Below the pieces are notes generated by a model that was not told the origin of the DNA, searched no databases, and saw nothing but the letters and a program-made list of their open reading frames with translations. Below, in pieces: positions 1-9,431 of a DNA stretch of 64,000 nt (the first letter of the stretch is position 1; each line of letters opens with the position of its first letter). The position numbers and the translations under genes are program-made. This DNA comes from Methylobacillus glycogenes JCM 2850 (GTDB taxonomy: Bacteria > Pseudomonadota > Gammaproteobacteria > Burkholderiales > Methylophilaceae). Location: contig NZ_BAMT01000005.1 of assembly GCF_000617925.1 (NCBI RefSeq), forward strand, positions 62,001 to 126,000, read 5' to 3'.

Positions 1-471
1 GGCCTAGCATTTGGTGCAAACTTACCTGTGGTGGGTGTCAGCACCTTGCTGGCGCTGGCCGAAGATGCAGGCGATGCCCAGCAAGTGATTGCCTGTCTGG
101 ATGCGCGTATGGGCGAGGTGTATCACGCGGCCTATCGTCGGCAGGCAGGCGGCTGGCAAGAGGTGCTGGCCCCTGGCCTGTATGCGCCAGAATCTGTACC
201 TATAGTGCCGCAACAGGATGGACTAGCGGCTGACTGGGTAGGCATAGGCAGTGGCTGGAAAACCTATGCTGATAGCTTGCAACAACAGTATGCAGCGCAT
301 GTGCAGCAGATATTGCCGGATGCCTACCCGCGCGCTGCCGCCATCGCCAAGCTGGCGCTGCCAAGGTTTGCTGCGGGTGAGGCACGTCCGGCAGCAGAGG
401 CAGCGCCCGTGTATATCCGTAACAAGGTGGCCATGACCACCAGTGAACGGCAAAAAGGTCAGGCCGCATGA
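1..471 (+). CDS. tsaB: tRNA threonylcarbamoyladenosine biosynthesis protein TsaB, 5' end missing
   Basis: The frame is open from the window edge and reads GLAFGANLPVVGVSTL before the first internal GTG at 28, so the true start lies upstream. This matches the C-terminal two thirds of TsaB, the inactive TsaD paralogue that acts with TsaD and TsaE in forming t6A37 on ANN-decoding tRNAs. Visible are the CLDARMGEVYHA segment, typical of the ASKHA fold of the family, and a C-terminal PVYIRNKVA stretch also typical of it. The stop overlaps the next gene (rimI) by 4 bp, the usual tsaB-rimI order in proteobacteria, so the two are translationally coupled. Confidence 0.93.
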   Translation, partial: GLAFGANLPVVGVSTLLALAEDAGDAQQVIACLDARMGEVYHAAYRRQAGGWQEVLAPGLYAPESVPIVPQQDGLAADWVGIGSGWKTYADSLQQQYAAHVQQILPDAYPRAAAIAKLALPRFAAGEARPAAEAAPVYIRNKVAMTTSERQKGQAA

Positions 472-958
472 GTAGCGCAAACAGGTTGGCAACATCCTCA
501 CTTTCAGCGCAACTGCATCCTGCGCAGGCCAGGCCCATGCAGATGGAAGACTTGCCTGCGATTGCCCGTATAGAGCCCACTATCTTTCCCTATCCCTGGA
601 CCCTGGGTAATTTCCGCGACTCACTGAATTCTGGCTATAGCTGCTGGGTATTTGAACAAAATAGCCAGATCATGGGCTATGCCGTGCTAATGATGGTGCT
701 GGATGAAGCGCACTTGCTCAATATCAGCGTGGCCTTGCCCTGGCAGGGCAAAGGCTATGGCCGTGCCTTGCTGCAACATATGATGGAGATTGGCCGCAGG
801 CATGGCGGTGCCAATATGTTTCTGGAAGTGCGACCATCCAACACCGCCGCGATTGCGCTTTACGAAAGCCAGGCTTTAATGAAATGGCCATACGCCGTGG
901 CTACTATCCTGCCGCCAATGGCCGTGAAGACGCCGTATTGATGGGAGCAGCCTTATGA
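468..958 (+). CDS. rimI: Ribosomal protein bS18 alanine N-acetyltransferase RimI (frame broken near 872)
   Basis: GNAT-family acetyltransferase that modifies the N-terminal alanine of ribosomal protein bS18. The acetyl-CoA loop is visible as VALPWQGKGYGRALLQHM, followed by LEVRPSNTAAIALYES. The frame then goes wrong: the uninterrupted frame ends at 941 with an unrelated tail. The +1 frame continues as GFNEMAIRRGYYPAANGRED and ends in a TGA at 956-958, the standard RimI C-terminus. One missing G in the AGCCAGGCTTT stretch near 872 explains it. With the repair, the stop overlaps the next start as ATGA. The N-terminus carries about 20 residues before the usual start and may begin at an internal Met (MQMEDLPAI). 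Confidence 0.88.
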
Positions 959-2175
959 GTGCCTTGCCGGAAGACAAGCGCCGCGAAGACATTCTGCGCG
1001 AACTGGAGCTACTGCCAGTATGGCGCCAGCGTGATGTTGCCACTGTGCTACAGGTGGCGGCTGCTGAGAAAACCATAGCCGTCGCGCCCAGCAGTGCTGG
1101 CGCAGTTCTGCCGCACAGTGAGCCGAAGAGTGAGCCTGCATTCAATACAACCGATACCCACGCAGCCGCAACCGAACAGGGCAGCGCGCCTGCGGCTTTG
1201 GTCATAGCCAGTGCTGAGGAAGCAGCGCCTCTGCTTGTATCTGCTGAAGATTCGTCCGCAGAGGCCTTATTTGCAGAAGCTAGGCCTGCAGAAGCTAGGC
1301 CTGCAGAAACTTCCCTGCAAGTTGCCGAGCCGCATGTCCCAACACCCACTGCCGCAGTGGTCGCTATAGCTGATGATGACCAGATTGAAGTCAGCCCAGG
1401 CGCAACAGCGCCCGCTGTCGTTACCCCGCAAGCCCAGGCTGACTACGCAGGCGATGAGCATGCGGCCGAGCGCGAATATTACGCCGCCAGCCCTACGGCC
1501 TGGATGGAATATGCCGAAAGTGTGGAGCCAGACTGGTATAGCCAGGAAGAGCTGGCTGCGGCGACGCCAGACAGACGTGCCGAGATCATGGGCATGAGCT
1601 GGCAGGCCTTGCAGCAAAATGTGGCAGGCTGCCAAGCTTGCCAACTGCACAGCACCCGCACGCAAACCGTATTTGGCGTGGGCGATCCGCAGGCCGAGTG
1701 GCTGTTGGTTGGTGAAGCGCCAGGCGCTGAAGAAGACAGGCGCGGTGAGCCTTTTGTCGGCCAGGCTGGCAAGCTGCTGGATAATATGTTGGCGGCGATA
1801 CAACTCAAGCGCGGCGAAAATGTCTATATCGCCAATGTGCTGAAATGCCGCCCGCCTGCCAACCGTGATCCGCAGGGTGAGGAAGTCCAGCAATGTGACC
1901 CTTACCTCAAACGGCAGGTGGAATTGATCAAGCCCAAACTGATAGTGGCACTGGGCAAGTTTGCGGCGCAATCGCTATTGCAGAGTGAGGGCAGCATTGC
2001 CAGCTTGCGCGGTGGTTTGCATGATTTTCATGGGGTGCCAGTGATCGTTACCTATCACCCGGCCTATCTACTGCGCAACCTGCCGGATAAAGCCCGCGCC
2101 TGGGAAGATTTATGCTTTGCGCGTGACACCATGCGCGGCTTGCAATCGCAGCAGGCAGCCCCATCTTCGCTCTAG
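955..2175 (+). CDS. Uracil-DNA glycosylase, family 4 type, with long alanine-rich N-terminal extension
   Basis: The catalytic domain occupies roughly residues 205-400. Cys226 and Cys229 (GCQACQL) with later cysteines (VLKCRPP, VQQCDP) fit the [4Fe-4S] site of family 4 uracil-DNA glycosylases. [11 protein letters not shown] is the uracil-binding/catalytic motif and TYHPAYLLR the C-terminal DNA-contact motif. The enzyme removes uracil from DNA. Residues 1-200 are an Ala/Glu/Pro-rich, probably disordered extension containing a tandem AEARP repeat (from about 1264). Such extensions occur in proteobacterial homologues next to rimI, where the protein is often labelled phage SPO1 polymerase-related. 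It is the third gene of a tsaB-rimI-udg operon with overlapping ATGA. Confidence 0.9.
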   Translation: MSALPEDKRREDILRELELLPVWRQRDVATVLQVAAAEKTIAVAPSSAGAVLPHSEPKSEPAFNTTDTHAAATEQGSAPAALVIASAEEAAPLLVSAEDSSAEALFAEARPAEARPAETSLQVAEPHVPTPTAAVVAIADDDQIEVSPGATAPAVVTPQAQADYAGDEHAAEREYYAASPTAWMEYAESVEPDWYSQEELAAATPDRRAEIMGMSWQALQQNVAGCQACQLHSTRTQTVFGVGDPQAEWLLVGEAPGAEEDRRGEPFVGQAGKLLDNMLAAIQLKRGENVYIANVLKCRPPANRDPQGEEVQQCDPYLKRQVELIKPKLIVALGKFAAQSLLQSEGSIASLRGGLHDFHGVPVIVTYHPAYLLRNLPDKARAWEDLCFARDTMRGLQSQQAAPSSL

Positions 2176-2290
2176 ATTTGTCAGTAGTGCTAGGTTTTAG
2201 TCTAGCTGTGCTTAAATCAGCCGCAGCTAGATATGAATATATCAATCAATATATTAATCAATACTTGTTCATCAATTTGGAGACAATGAA

Positions 2291-2884
2291 ATGCAAAAAA
2301 TCTGGTTAAAGCTGGCGGCAGTGATGCTGGCATTGAGCTTGAGTGGCTGTGGCTATAACACCTTCCAGGCGCTGGATGAGCAGGTCAATGCCGATTGGTC
2401 TGAAGTGCTGAACCAATATCAGCGTCGTGCCGATCTGGTGCCTAATCTGGTCAATACCGTCAAGGGTTATGCCTCGCATGAGAAAGAAGTGCTGACACAA
2501 GTGGCCGATGCACGCTCCAAGGTGGGCAGCATTCAAGCCACCCCAGAACTGATCAACGATGAGCAGGCGTTTGCACGCTTCCAGGCTGCGCAAGGTCAAA
2601 TGACCTCGGCTTTGTCACGCTTGATGGCCGTGGCAGAAAACTATCCGCAGCTCAAGGCAGATGCCAACTTCCGCGATCTGCAAGCACAGCTGGAAGGTAC
2701 GGAAAACCGCGTGACCGTGGCGCGTAACCGCTATATCAAATCGGTACAGGCTTATAACACCACCATACGCCAGTTCCCCAACAACATGACCGCGAAGATG
2801 TTTGACTACAAGGCCAAGCCTAACTTCTCGGTCGAGAACGAGCGCGAAATCTCCAAGGCACCTGCTGTTAGCTTCGATAAGTAA
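2291..2884 (+). CDS. LemA family lipoprotein
   Basis: A 197-residue LemA-family protein. The signal peptide ends in a lipobox-like LSLSGC (Cys20), so it is probably lipid-anchored. It is followed by the LemA hallmark QRRADLVPNLVNTVKGYASHE and long amphipathic helices ending in FNNMTAKMFDYKAKPNFSVE-like family sequence. The cellular role of LemA proteins is unclear; they sit with TPM-domain proteins, as here. The GGAGA at 2279-2283 is a good ribosome-binding site for the ATG at 2291. It is the first gene of a lemA-TPM-TPM operon that ends at the terminator at 4375. Confidence 0.92.
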   Translation: MQKIWLKLAAVMLALSLSGCGYNTFQALDEQVNADWSEVLNQYQRRADLVPNLVNTVKGYASHEKEVLTQVADARSKVGSIQATPELINDEQAFARFQAAQGQMTSALSRLMAVAENYPQLKADANFRDLQAQLEGTENRVTVARNRYIKSVQAYNTTIRQFPNNMTAKMFDYKAKPNFSVENEREISKAPAVSFDK

Positions 2885-2889
2885 GCCGC

Positions 2890-3828
2890 ATGCCTAGTGT
2901 TAGCCTCAGCGCGCTTACTCGCTGGCCCTTGAGCGGGCTAGCCACCATGCTTGACCCTAGGCTAGACCTGAGGCGCATCGTCTTTAGTCTGTTGCTGCTG
3001 TGCAGTCTGGCGCTTAGCCTGCTGCTGCCTGCCATGGTGCAGGCTGAAGATGAGGTGGCGGTGCCCAAGCTGACCGCCCGCGTCACAGACCTGACGGGCA
3101 GCCTGAGCCAGCAGGATCAAGCCGCACTGGAAAGTCATCTGGCCCAGCTGGAGCAACAGAAGGGCAGCCAGATAGCAATTTTGCTGGTGCCCACCACACA
3201 ACCAGAAACCGTGGAGCAATATGCGCTGCGCGTGGCGGAAGCGTGGAAGCTGGGGCGCGGCAAGGTTGATGATGGCGTGCTGATTCTACTGGCCAAGAAT
3301 GATCGCAAGATGCGCATAGAAGTAGGCTATGGCCTGGAAGGTGCCATTCCTGATGTGGTTGCCAAGCGCATCATTGCCGAAGTCATGGCCCCGGCCTTCC
3401 GCAAGGGTGATTTCGCTGGTGGCCTGGCCGCAGCGGTCGATACCCTGGCGCGGCTGGTGGATGGCGAGCAATTGCCACCCCCGCCTGCGCGGCAGAACAA
3501 ACCTCAGGACGAAGGCAGCCTGGGCGAAATGCTGCCCTTGTTGCTGTTTGGTGGCTTGATCGTCGGCGGCGTGCTCAGGTCTATCTTCGGTAGCTTCCTC
3601 GGTGGCTCTATCAATGGTGGCCTCATCGGTCTGGCGGTATTTCTGCTGGGTGGCGGCTTGCTGTTTGCGCTGGTGCTGGGCGTCATGGCCTTTATCTTCA
3701 CCATGAGCGGCGGTTTTGGCCTGCCCATGGGCATAGGCGGTGGAGGGTTTGGCGGCGGTAGTGGCGGCGGCGGATTCTCGGGTGGTGGTGGCTCTTTTGG
3801 TGGCGGCGGCGCTTCCGGTGATTGGTAA
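2890..3828 (+). CDS. TPM domain (YgcG-type) membrane protein
   Basis: A TPM-domain protein that follows LemA by 5 bp. Order: N-terminal hydrophobic segment, TPM domain (about residues 55-195, VTDLTGSLSQ to LVDGEQ, with the family motif KMRIEVGYGLEGAIPD), proline-rich linker, two membrane segments (about 220-275), and a glycine/serine-rich tail (GGGGFGGGSGGGGFSGGGGS) typical of these proteins. The catalytic role of TPM domains in bacteria is not settled; some are acid phosphatases. The start is uncertain: ATG 2947 would place the signal sequence (LLLLCSLALSLLLPAMVQA) at the very N-terminus and is a reasonable alternative. Confidence 0.88.
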   Translation: MPSVSLSALTRWPLSGLATMLDPRLDLRRIVFSLLLLCSLALSLLLPAMVQAEDEVAVPKLTARVTDLTGSLSQQDQAALESHLAQLEQQKGSQIAILLVPTTQPETVEQYALRVAEAWKLGRGKVDDGVLILLAKNDRKMRIEVGYGLEGAIPDVVAKRIIAEVMAPAFRKGDFAGGLAAAVDTLARLVDGEQLPPPPARQNKPQDEGSLGEMLPLLLFGGLIVGGVLRSIFGSFLGGSINGGLIGLAVFLLGGGLLFALVLGVMAFIFTMSGGFGLPMGIGGGGFGGGSGGGGFSGGGGSFGGGGASGDW

Positions 3829-3849
3829 AGAGAGGCGACGGGTAAGGAT

Positions 3850-4359
3850 ATGAAGAAACGCAATACGTTGATGCGCCTGTTCAGCCATCTGTTCAGCACG
3901 CCCTGGCATGTGCGGCGGCATTTCACCAAAACCGCGCTGCACAATATAGAGCAGGCGATTGCCGCCAGCGAGCGCCAACACAATGGCGAGATACGCTTTG
4001 TGGTGGAAGGTGATTTACATCCGCTGGCTATTTTGCGCGGCGTCACGCCCAGGCAGCGGGCCATCAGCCTGTTTTCGCAACTGGGCATCTGGGATACCGA
4101 GCAAAACAACGGTGTGCTGATTTACCTCTTGCTGGCAGATCATGATGTTGAAATTCTCGCGGATCGCGGTATCAACCGCCATCTGGGTCAGCATGGTTGG
4201 GAAAGCATCTGCAAGGCCATGGAAGCGGAGTTCCGCCAGGGCCGCTTCGAGCAAGGTGTGATCCATGGCATTAATGAGATCGGTCACTCGCTAGCGCAGT
4301 ATTTCCCCGCAACCGCAGACGATACCAACGAGCTAAGCAACAAGCCCATCGTGCTTTAA
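3850..4359 (+). CDS. TPM domain protein, short cytosolic form
   Basis: A 169-residue protein with a single TPM fold: FTKTALHNIEQAIAASERQHNGEIRFVVEG, LGIWDTEQNNGVLIYLLLADHDVEILADRGI, and a final GVIHGINEIGHSLAQYFP. There is no signal peptide or membrane segment. It is the third gene of the LemA/TPM operon, 21 bp after the previous stop, a common proteobacterial trio. Function unknown; the family is linked to envelope or stress functions by context only. Confidence 0.85.
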   Translation: MKKRNTLMRLFSHLFSTPWHVRRHFTKTALHNIEQAIAASERQHNGEIRFVVEGDLHPLAILRGVTPRQRAISLFSQLGIWDTEQNNGVLIYLLLADHDVEILADRGINRHLGQHGWESICKAMEAEFRQGRFEQGVIHGINEIGHSLAQYFPATADDTNELSNKPIVL

Positions 4360-4374
4360 AGGGTAAAGTTGATG

Positions 4375-4420
4375 AAACTATGGCCTGCTCGCGACGTGAT
4401 CGCGGCAGGCCATAGTTTTT
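4375..4420 (+). terminator. Rho-independent terminator after the LemA/TPM operon
   Basis: Perfect 14-bp stem AAACTATGGCCTGC / GCAGGCCATAGTTT with a 16-nt loop, followed by a T tract. Its mirror-like ends mean it could also serve the convergent gene that ends at 4459. Confidence 0.85.
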
Positions 4421-4458
4421 AGAGCGGTAGCTTAGGTTGGCAAAGCTGGATGCTGAGT

Positions 4459-4989
4459 TTAGGTGTAGTTCAGGACTTCGCCGCGCAAGGTGTAACTTGC
4501 CACCCGACAGGCTTCCACAATCGGGCGCCAGGCGCGACCATAAATTTCGCTACAGGGCACATGGTCGATATTGTGTTTCATCTCGGCAGGCTCGGGTGCC
4601 AACAGGGTATTGGCAGCTTCCAATTGAGAGAAGATAATCATGACTTGTTCTACTGCCGTGATCGTGCCCAGGTTATGGATGGGAATTGCATGCAATGCCA
4701 TTTCCAGCCGTCCCAGCTTGTTGCGGTTGAACTCGCGCATCTGCCGGGTTTCATTCTTGTAAGGATTGCTGCGCAACTGTTCAATATTGTGCAGGGTCAA
4801 AAAGATGTCATACGCCAGTTTGTGCGTCACCGACATCAAGCGCTTGGAGTAACCACGCTGCTCCATGCTGCGACGGCGGGTATCAACATAGTTCTGCCAG
4901 GCAGAAATACCGATGGCAGCAAAAATGGCAACGATGGAGCCTATGGCCTGAACCCAGGCGGCCCAGTCTGAAGTAGTATGTTCTGTCAT
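4459..4989 (-). CDS. Hypothetical protein with one N-terminal membrane helix
   Basis: A 176-residue protein that I do not recognise. Residues 8-28 (WAAWVQAIGSIVAIFAAIGIS) form a membrane helix; the rest is a helical soluble domain with many charged residues. Helix-anchored proteins of this kind are common as orphans. It converges with the LemA/TPM operon and has no operon partner. Codon use is like the neighbours. No function can be assigned. Confidence 0.65.
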   Translation of the reverse strand: MTEHTTSDWAAWVQAIGSIVAIFAAIGISAWQNYVDTRRRSMEQRGYSKRLMSVTHKLAYDIFLTLHNIEQLRSNPYKNETRQMREFNRNKLGRLEMALHAIPIHNLGTITAVEQVMIIFSQLEAANTLLAPEPAEMKHNIDHVPCSEIYGRAWRPIVEACRVASYTLRGEVLNYT

Positions 4990-5275
4990 GTGCTAGCGTT
5001 AAAATTGAAGCGGTTGAATAAACTCATGCGGCATAAGGGTATAACAGTTTGCTGTGGTTGTGGGATTTGTGGGCCAAATCGAAAGTACTGCTGACCAAAT
5101 CAAGCAACCGCATGTTAAGGATGATGACAAGGTGATCGCGGCTTAAGTGTGATCACCCTGTCGCTAAAGCGGGCCGGGCCAAAAGCCTAGCCTTCTTGGC
5201 GTAGCCAGGCCAGTGTTCATTGTGCTGGCTTACGCGTTTTTGTAGATGGATACCATCCAGAGAAAGGCACTAATC
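4990..5275. other. Intergenic stretch with one hairpin
   Basis: Non-coding. It contains a 7-bp inverted repeat GGTGATC (5131-5137) / GATCACC (5151-5157) without a T tract, so not a clear terminator. A ribosome-binding-like AGAAAGG lies just before the ATG at 5276. Nothing else was recognised. Confidence 0.4.
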
Positions 5276-5680
5276 ATGAAAGCCTTGTTTAGAGGTAATG
5301 TCATTCGTGGCATGCGTCTGGTCGGCGTGTATGAAGACCAGGATCAAGCAGCCATCGATCACTATATGAACCAGCTGGACGATCCGCTGGCCAACAATCA
5401 GGACAGGCTGTTCCATCAGTTTGTCGACCTGACCCCCTCCTCGCATGCGGCGCAATATGGCGAAATTCCACCCGCATCACGCACCATACTAGTGTCGGGT
5501 AGCCTGACCCGTGGTGTCATCGCCCGTGGCCCCTTCCCAGCGCGTTCAATTGCGCTGGGCTATGCCGTCAATCTGAGCTTTGGCCAAAGCACCAATTACT
5601 ACGTGATTGATCTTGAGCCGGAATATGCCGAATTGCGCGATAGCCTTTACGGCCTAGTGGAAACGGCGGCGGTCGCCTAG
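5276..5680 (+). CDS. Hypothetical protein, 134 residues
   Basis: The start is taken at the ATG at 5276 (MKALFRGNVIRGMRLVGVYE) because AGAAAGG lies just upstream; an in-frame ATG at 5246 gives 10 more residues. The N-terminal half is acidic and polar; the C-terminal half is beta-rich (SRTILVSGSLTRGVIARGPF, NLSFGQSTNYYVIDLEPEY). No signal peptide, membrane helix or known motif. It stands alone between a minus-strand gene and proS. I cannot assign a family. Confidence 0.6.
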   Translation: MKALFRGNVIRGMRLVGVYEDQDQAAIDHYMNQLDDPLANNQDRLFHQFVDLTPSSHAAQYGEIPPASRTILVSGSLTRGVIARGPFPARSIALGYAVNLSFGQSTNYYVIDLEPEYAELRDSLYGLVETAAVA

Positions 5681-5754
5681 CCACAGGCTGGGCATGACGC
5701 GATGCACGTTTCCCTATAAAATCCGCAGCTTCCGAGATTTTAAAGACTATCCCC

Positions 5755-7473
5755 ATGCGTGCATCACAGTTTTTTATTGCCACCCAAAAAGAAGCGCCCC
5801 AGGAAGCGGAGCTGATCAGTCATAAGCTCATGCTGCGTGCCGGCCTGATCAAGCGCCTGGGCTCCGGCCTTTATAGCTGGATGCCGCTGGGGCTGCGCGT
5901 GCTGCGCAAGGTTGAGGCCGTGGTGCGTGAAGAAATGAACAATGCCGGGGCGCTGGAATTGCTGATGCCTGCGGTGCAGCCCAAGGAATTGTGGGAAGAA
6001 ACCGGGCGCTGGGCAGTATTTGGCCCGCAAATGCTCAAGATCCGCGACCGCCATGAACGTGACTTCTGTTTTGGCCCTACCCATGAGGAAGTTATTACCG
6101 ATCTGGCACGCCGCGAGATTCGCTCCTACAAGCAGTTGCCACTGAATTTCTACCAAATTCAAACCAAATTCCGCGATGAAATACGCCCACGTTTTGGCGT
6201 GATGCGCGCGCGTGAATTCATGATGAAGGATGCTTACTCCTTCCATACCAGCCTGGAATCTCTGGAGCAAACCTACCAGACCATGTACCAGGCCTATAGC
6301 AATGTCTTCAACCGCCTGGGCCTGAAATTCCGCGCCGTACGTGCCGATACTGGTGCCATAGGTGGCGATGGCTCGCATGAGTTCCATGTGCTGGCCGACT
6401 CCGGTGAAGATGCCCTGGCTTATAGCGAAGATTCTGACTTTGCCGCCAACGTTGAATTGGCCGAGGCCGTGGCACCTGCAGGTAGCCGTGCTGCCGCCAG
6501 TGAAGCGCTGCGCGAGGTGGATACGCCCAAGCAGACCAGCTGCGAAGCCGTGGCTGAACTGCTGGGCATACCGCTGAGCAAGACCGTGAAATCGATTGCG
6601 CTGATTGCAACGGATGAAGCAGGTCAGACCAGCTTCTACCTGTTGCTGCTGCGTGGCGACCACAACCTGAACGAAATCAAGGCTGCCAAGGTGGCAGGCC
6701 TGAGCAATTTCCGCTTTGCCACAGAAGAAGAAATCCGTGATCACCTCAATTGCCCACCAGGCTTTATTGGCCCGGTCGGTGTTTCCGAGCGCGTGCATCT
6801 GGTAGCAGATCGCAGCGTGGCGGCATTGCACGACTTTGTCTGTGGCGCTAACAAGCCCAAGTTCCACCTGGCGGGTGTGAACTTTGGCCGTGACCTGCCC
6901 GAGCCTTTGGTGGCGGATATCCGCAATGTGGTAGAGGGCGACCCTAGCCCGGATGGCAAGGGCAGCATCAGCCTGTGCCGTGGTATCGAAGTGGGTCATA
7001 TCTTCCAGCTGCGCACCAAGTATGCGGCGGCTATGGATGCGAGCTATCTGGATGAAAACGGCCAGAAGCAAATCATGGAAATGGGCTGCTACGGCATAGG
7101 TGTATCGCGCATTATCGGCGCTGCGATTGAGCAAGGCCATGATGAGCGCGGCATTATCTTCCCCACCGCCATGGCACCGTTCAGCGTGGCGATTGCCCCC
7201 ATAGGCTATGACAAGAGCGAGGCGGTGCAAGAGGCCGCGCACGCGCTTTACGCCGAATTGCAGGCTGCGGGTGTGGATGTACTGCTGGATGACAGAGGTG
7301 AGCGCCCAGGCGTGATGTTTGCCGATATGGAACTGATAGGCATCCCACACCGTATTGTGATTGGCGATAGAGGCCTGAAAGAGGGTCAGGTGGAATACCA
7401 GGCGCGTACGGACAGTGCCGCCCGCAACCTGGCGATTGCTGACGTGGTAGGCGTGATTCAGCAGGCGCTCTGA
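5755..7473 (+). CDS. proS: Proline--tRNA ligase (bacterial type with editing insertion)
   Basis: A 572-residue class IIa aminoacyl-tRNA synthetase that charges tRNA-Pro. Motif 1 region [20 protein letters not shown], motif 2 [21 protein letters not shown] and motif 3 near [17 protein letters not shown] are visible. A YbaK-like editing domain that hydrolyses Ala-tRNA-Pro is inserted between motifs 2 and 3 (about residues 230-380, [10 protein letters not shown] ... [10 protein letters not shown]). The C-terminal anticodon-binding domain ends at VVGVIQQAL. The length is standard for the bacterial long form. Its stop overlaps the next start (TGATG), coupling it to a lytic transglycosylase. Confidence 0.97.
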   Translation: MRASQFFIATQKEAPQEAELISHKLMLRAGLIKRLGSGLYSWMPLGLRVLRKVEAVVREEMNNAGALELLMPAVQPKELWEETGRWAVFGPQMLKIRDRHERDFCFGPTHEEVITDLARREIRSYKQLPLNFYQIQTKFRDEIRPRFGVMRAREFMMKDAYSFHTSLESLEQTYQTMYQAYSNVFNRLGLKFRAVRADTGAIGGDGSHEFHVLADSGEDALAYSEDSDFAANVELAEAVAPAGSRAAASEALREVDTPKQTSCEAVAELLGIPLSKTVKSIALIATDEAGQTSFYLLLLRGDHNLNEIKAAKVAGLSNFRFATEEEIRDHLNCPPGFIGPVGVSERVHLVADRSVAALHDFVCGANKPKFHLAGVNFGRDLPEPLVADIRNVVEGDPSPDGKGSISLCRGIEVGHIFQLRTKYAAAMDASYLDENGQKQIMEMGCYGIGVSRIIGAAIEQGHDERGIIFPTAMAPFSVAIAPIGYDKSEAVQEAAHALYAELQAAGVDVLLDDRGERPGVMFADMELIGIPHRIVIGDRGLKEGQVEYQARTDSAARNLAIADVVGVIQQAL

Positions 7474-8120
7474 TGCGCAGCCTGACGCTGTTACTGAGAG
7501 GGTGGCTAGCGCTGGCAGGTATTGCCCTGGCAGTGCTGAGCATCAATGGCACTGCCCTCGCAGGCGGGCAACGCGAGGAACCGCTCTCCAACAGCGTCAA
7601 AGCGCTAATGCAGCGCTCCATCAGCGATAGCGCAGCACCACGGCTGGTGTTTGCCAGTGCCGAGGAAGGTACGCTGTGGATGACAGCCATGTCACAGCGC
7701 CTGAAGTCGCGCATGCCGGATGACAGAATGCGTGAAGATTTTTTGCGTACCGTCAATTACGAGGCTGCGCGTGCGGGGCTGGACCCGCAACTGGTGCTGG
7801 CCTTGATTCAGGTAGAGAGCGCCTTCAAGAAATACGCGGTGTCTTCAGTGGGTGCACGCGGCTTTATGCAGGTCATGCCGTTCTGGGTCAAAAGCATAGG
7901 CAACAGCGAGCACAATCTGTTTCATATGCGCCTCAATCTGCGTTATGGCTGCACTATCCTGCGGCATTATCTGGATATAGAAAGTGGCGATCTCTACCGT
8001 GCCCTGGGGCGTTATAACGGCAGCCTGGGCCAGCCGCAATATCCCAATCTGGTGGTCAATGCCTGGAAGAAAAACTGGACCTACCAAATGCCTTTACGTC
8101 CTGTCAGTGCCAGCCAATAG
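7473..8120 (+). CDS. Lytic transglycosylase, SLT domain, exported
   Basis: A 215-residue periplasmic murein lytic transglycosylase. An N-terminal signal sequence (residues 1-30) precedes an SLT domain with catalytic Glu in LIQVESAFKKYAVSSVGARG and the family motif GFMQVMPFWVKSIG. A later YNGSLGQPQYPN segment is also typical. It cleaves the MurNAc-GlcNAc bond to give 1,6-anhydro ends. The start ATG overlaps the proS stop. Confidence 0.92.
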   Translation: MRSLTLLLRGWLALAGIALAVLSINGTALAGGQREEPLSNSVKALMQRSISDSAAPRLVFASAEEGTLWMTAMSQRLKSRMPDDRMREDFLRTVNYEAARAGLDPQLVLALIQVESAFKKYAVSSVGARGFMQVMPFWVKSIGNSEHNLFHMRLNLRYGCTILRHYLDIESGDLYRALGRYNGSLGQPQYPNLVVNAWKKNWTYQMPLRPVSASQ

Positions 8121-8169
8121 CCTTGCTGTTTGAGGCGGCATACCCCTACATATCTAGCCTCTTGCCCTC

Positions 8170-9354
8170 ATGGCTCAAAATAAACTGATTCAAACTCAAA
8201 AGACCCAAGCGCCTCAAGTGCCCCCAGCGACTCATAGCAGCAAGCTGGTGGTTTATATTTCCGGCCATGGTTATGGCCATGTGGCACAGGTAGCCCCAGT
8301 GCTCAATCAGCTGGGCCAGCGTTATCCGCAATTGCAGTTGCTCATCTGCAGCGCCGTCAACGAGACCTTTCTGCGCTCACGTATTCATGTGGCCTTCAGC
8401 TACCAGCCACGCAGTGCCGATTTCGGCATGTTGATGCAATCGGCGTTCAAGGTCGATGTCGCCGCCAGTGTGGCTGCCTATATAGCATTCCACAGTGACT
8501 GGCAGCAAAAACTGGACAGCGAGATTGCCTGGCTGCGTGAGCAGCAAGCCACGGCTGTATTCTGCAATGTTGCCTATCTGCCCCTGGCGGCGGCCCAGCA
8601 GTTGGGCTTGCCCGCCCTGGCGCTGTGCTCACTGAACTGGGCAGATATTCTTGAGTATTACGCCCCGGCCCATCCTGCGCTGCTGGCGGCACAGCAACAG
8701 ATACGCGCAGCTTATGCCAGCAGCCTGTTCTTGCGCCCCAGCCCATCCATGCCCATGCCCTGGCTGCATAGTGTAGAGATAGGGCCGCTGGCGGACCCGC
8801 TGCCCTCTGCGCGCCAGACCTTATTGCAAAGCCTGGGGCTAAATGCAGATAGCCGCCTGGTGCTGGTGGGCATGGGCGGTATAGAGACCCAGGTTTCCGT
8901 GCAGGCCTTCCCGCGGATAGCTGGCGTGCATTGGTTGTTGCCACGGGAGTGGCTGCCTGTTGAACACGCTGATAAACCTGAAAGTCTTAAAAGCTCTGAA
9001 AATCTGCGCGATGACTTCCATGCGCAGCAGGATATCCCCCTGGGTTTTTCCAGCCTGATTGCCAGCGTTGATCTGGTATTGACCAAGCCCGGCTATGGCA
9101 CTTTCGTGGAGGCCGCCTGCCATGGCTTGCCTGTGCTGTATGTGCCGCGCGATGGCTGGCCGGAGCAGGATGATCTGATTGCCTGGCTGCAAGCGCATGG
9201 GCAATGCCTGCCTGTCACCGAGGATGCCTTGCGTGACGGCGAGTTTGCCGATCCATTGCAGCAGCTACTGGCCTTGCCCAAATCCGCCCCTGTGCAGCCC
9301 GTGGGCAATCAGCAGGCGGCTAGCTTGCTTGCCCGGCATCTAGCATTTAATTGA
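8170..9354 (+). CDS. Glycosyltransferase-like protein (GT-B fold, SGHGYGH type)
   Basis: A 394-residue protein whose N-terminus KLVVYISGHGYGHVAQVAPVLNQL matches a GT-B nucleotide-sugar-binding family related to MurG and to the N-terminal domain of plant L-arabinokinases. The C-terminal half has LVLVGMGGIE and the donor-site region LVLTKPGYGTFVEAACHGLPVLYVPRDGWPEQ (shown here as the hallmark, split across about residues 300-330). There is no membrane segment. The acceptor is unknown. Monocistronic or loosely following the transglycosylase, and ended by a strong terminator. Confidence 0.75.
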   Translation: MAQNKLIQTQKTQAPQVPPATHSSKLVVYISGHGYGHVAQVAPVLNQLGQRYPQLQLLICSAVNETFLRSRIHVAFSYQPRSADFGMLMQSAFKVDVAASVAAYIAFHSDWQQKLDSEIAWLREQQATAVFCNVAYLPLAAAQQLGLPALALCSLNWADILEYYAPAHPALLAAQQQIRAAYASSLFLRPSPSMPMPWLHSVEIGPLADPLPSARQTLLQSLGLNADSRLVLVGMGGIETQVSVQAFPRIAGVHWLLPREWLPVEHADKPESLKSSENLRDDFHAQQDIPLGFSSLIASVDLVLTKPGYGTFVEAACHGLPVLYVPRDGWPEQDDLIAWLQAHGQCLPVTEDALRDGEFADPLQQLLALPKSAPVQPVGNQQAASLLARHLAFN

Positions 9355-9367
9355 GCCTTTAAACCAA

Positions 9368-9406
9368 AAAAACCTGGCTTTATGCGTGGCATAAGGCCAG
9401 GTTTTA
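9368..9406. terminator. Bidirectional terminator between glycosyltransferase and pit genes
   Basis: Stem AACCTGGC / GCCAGGTT extended by TTATGC / GCATAA, flanked by A-rich and T-rich ends on both sides, so it can serve the convergent genes on either strand. Confidence 0.85.
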
Positions 9407-9431
9407 AGTGAGTCTGCTGGTATCTACAAGA

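Noticed and set aside
3700..3828. Glycine-rich low-complexity repeat as a distinct element
   Set aside because: It is the normal glycine-rich tail of TPM-domain proteins.
5131..5157. GGTGATC/GATCACC hairpin as a terminator
   Set aside because: There is no T tract on either side, and no gene ends nearby in a way that needs it.
5764..7350. 528-codon open frame on the minus strand opposite proS
   Set aside because: It is the antisense shadow of a GC-rich conserved gene; the translation has no motif and no ribosome-binding site, and proS is certain.
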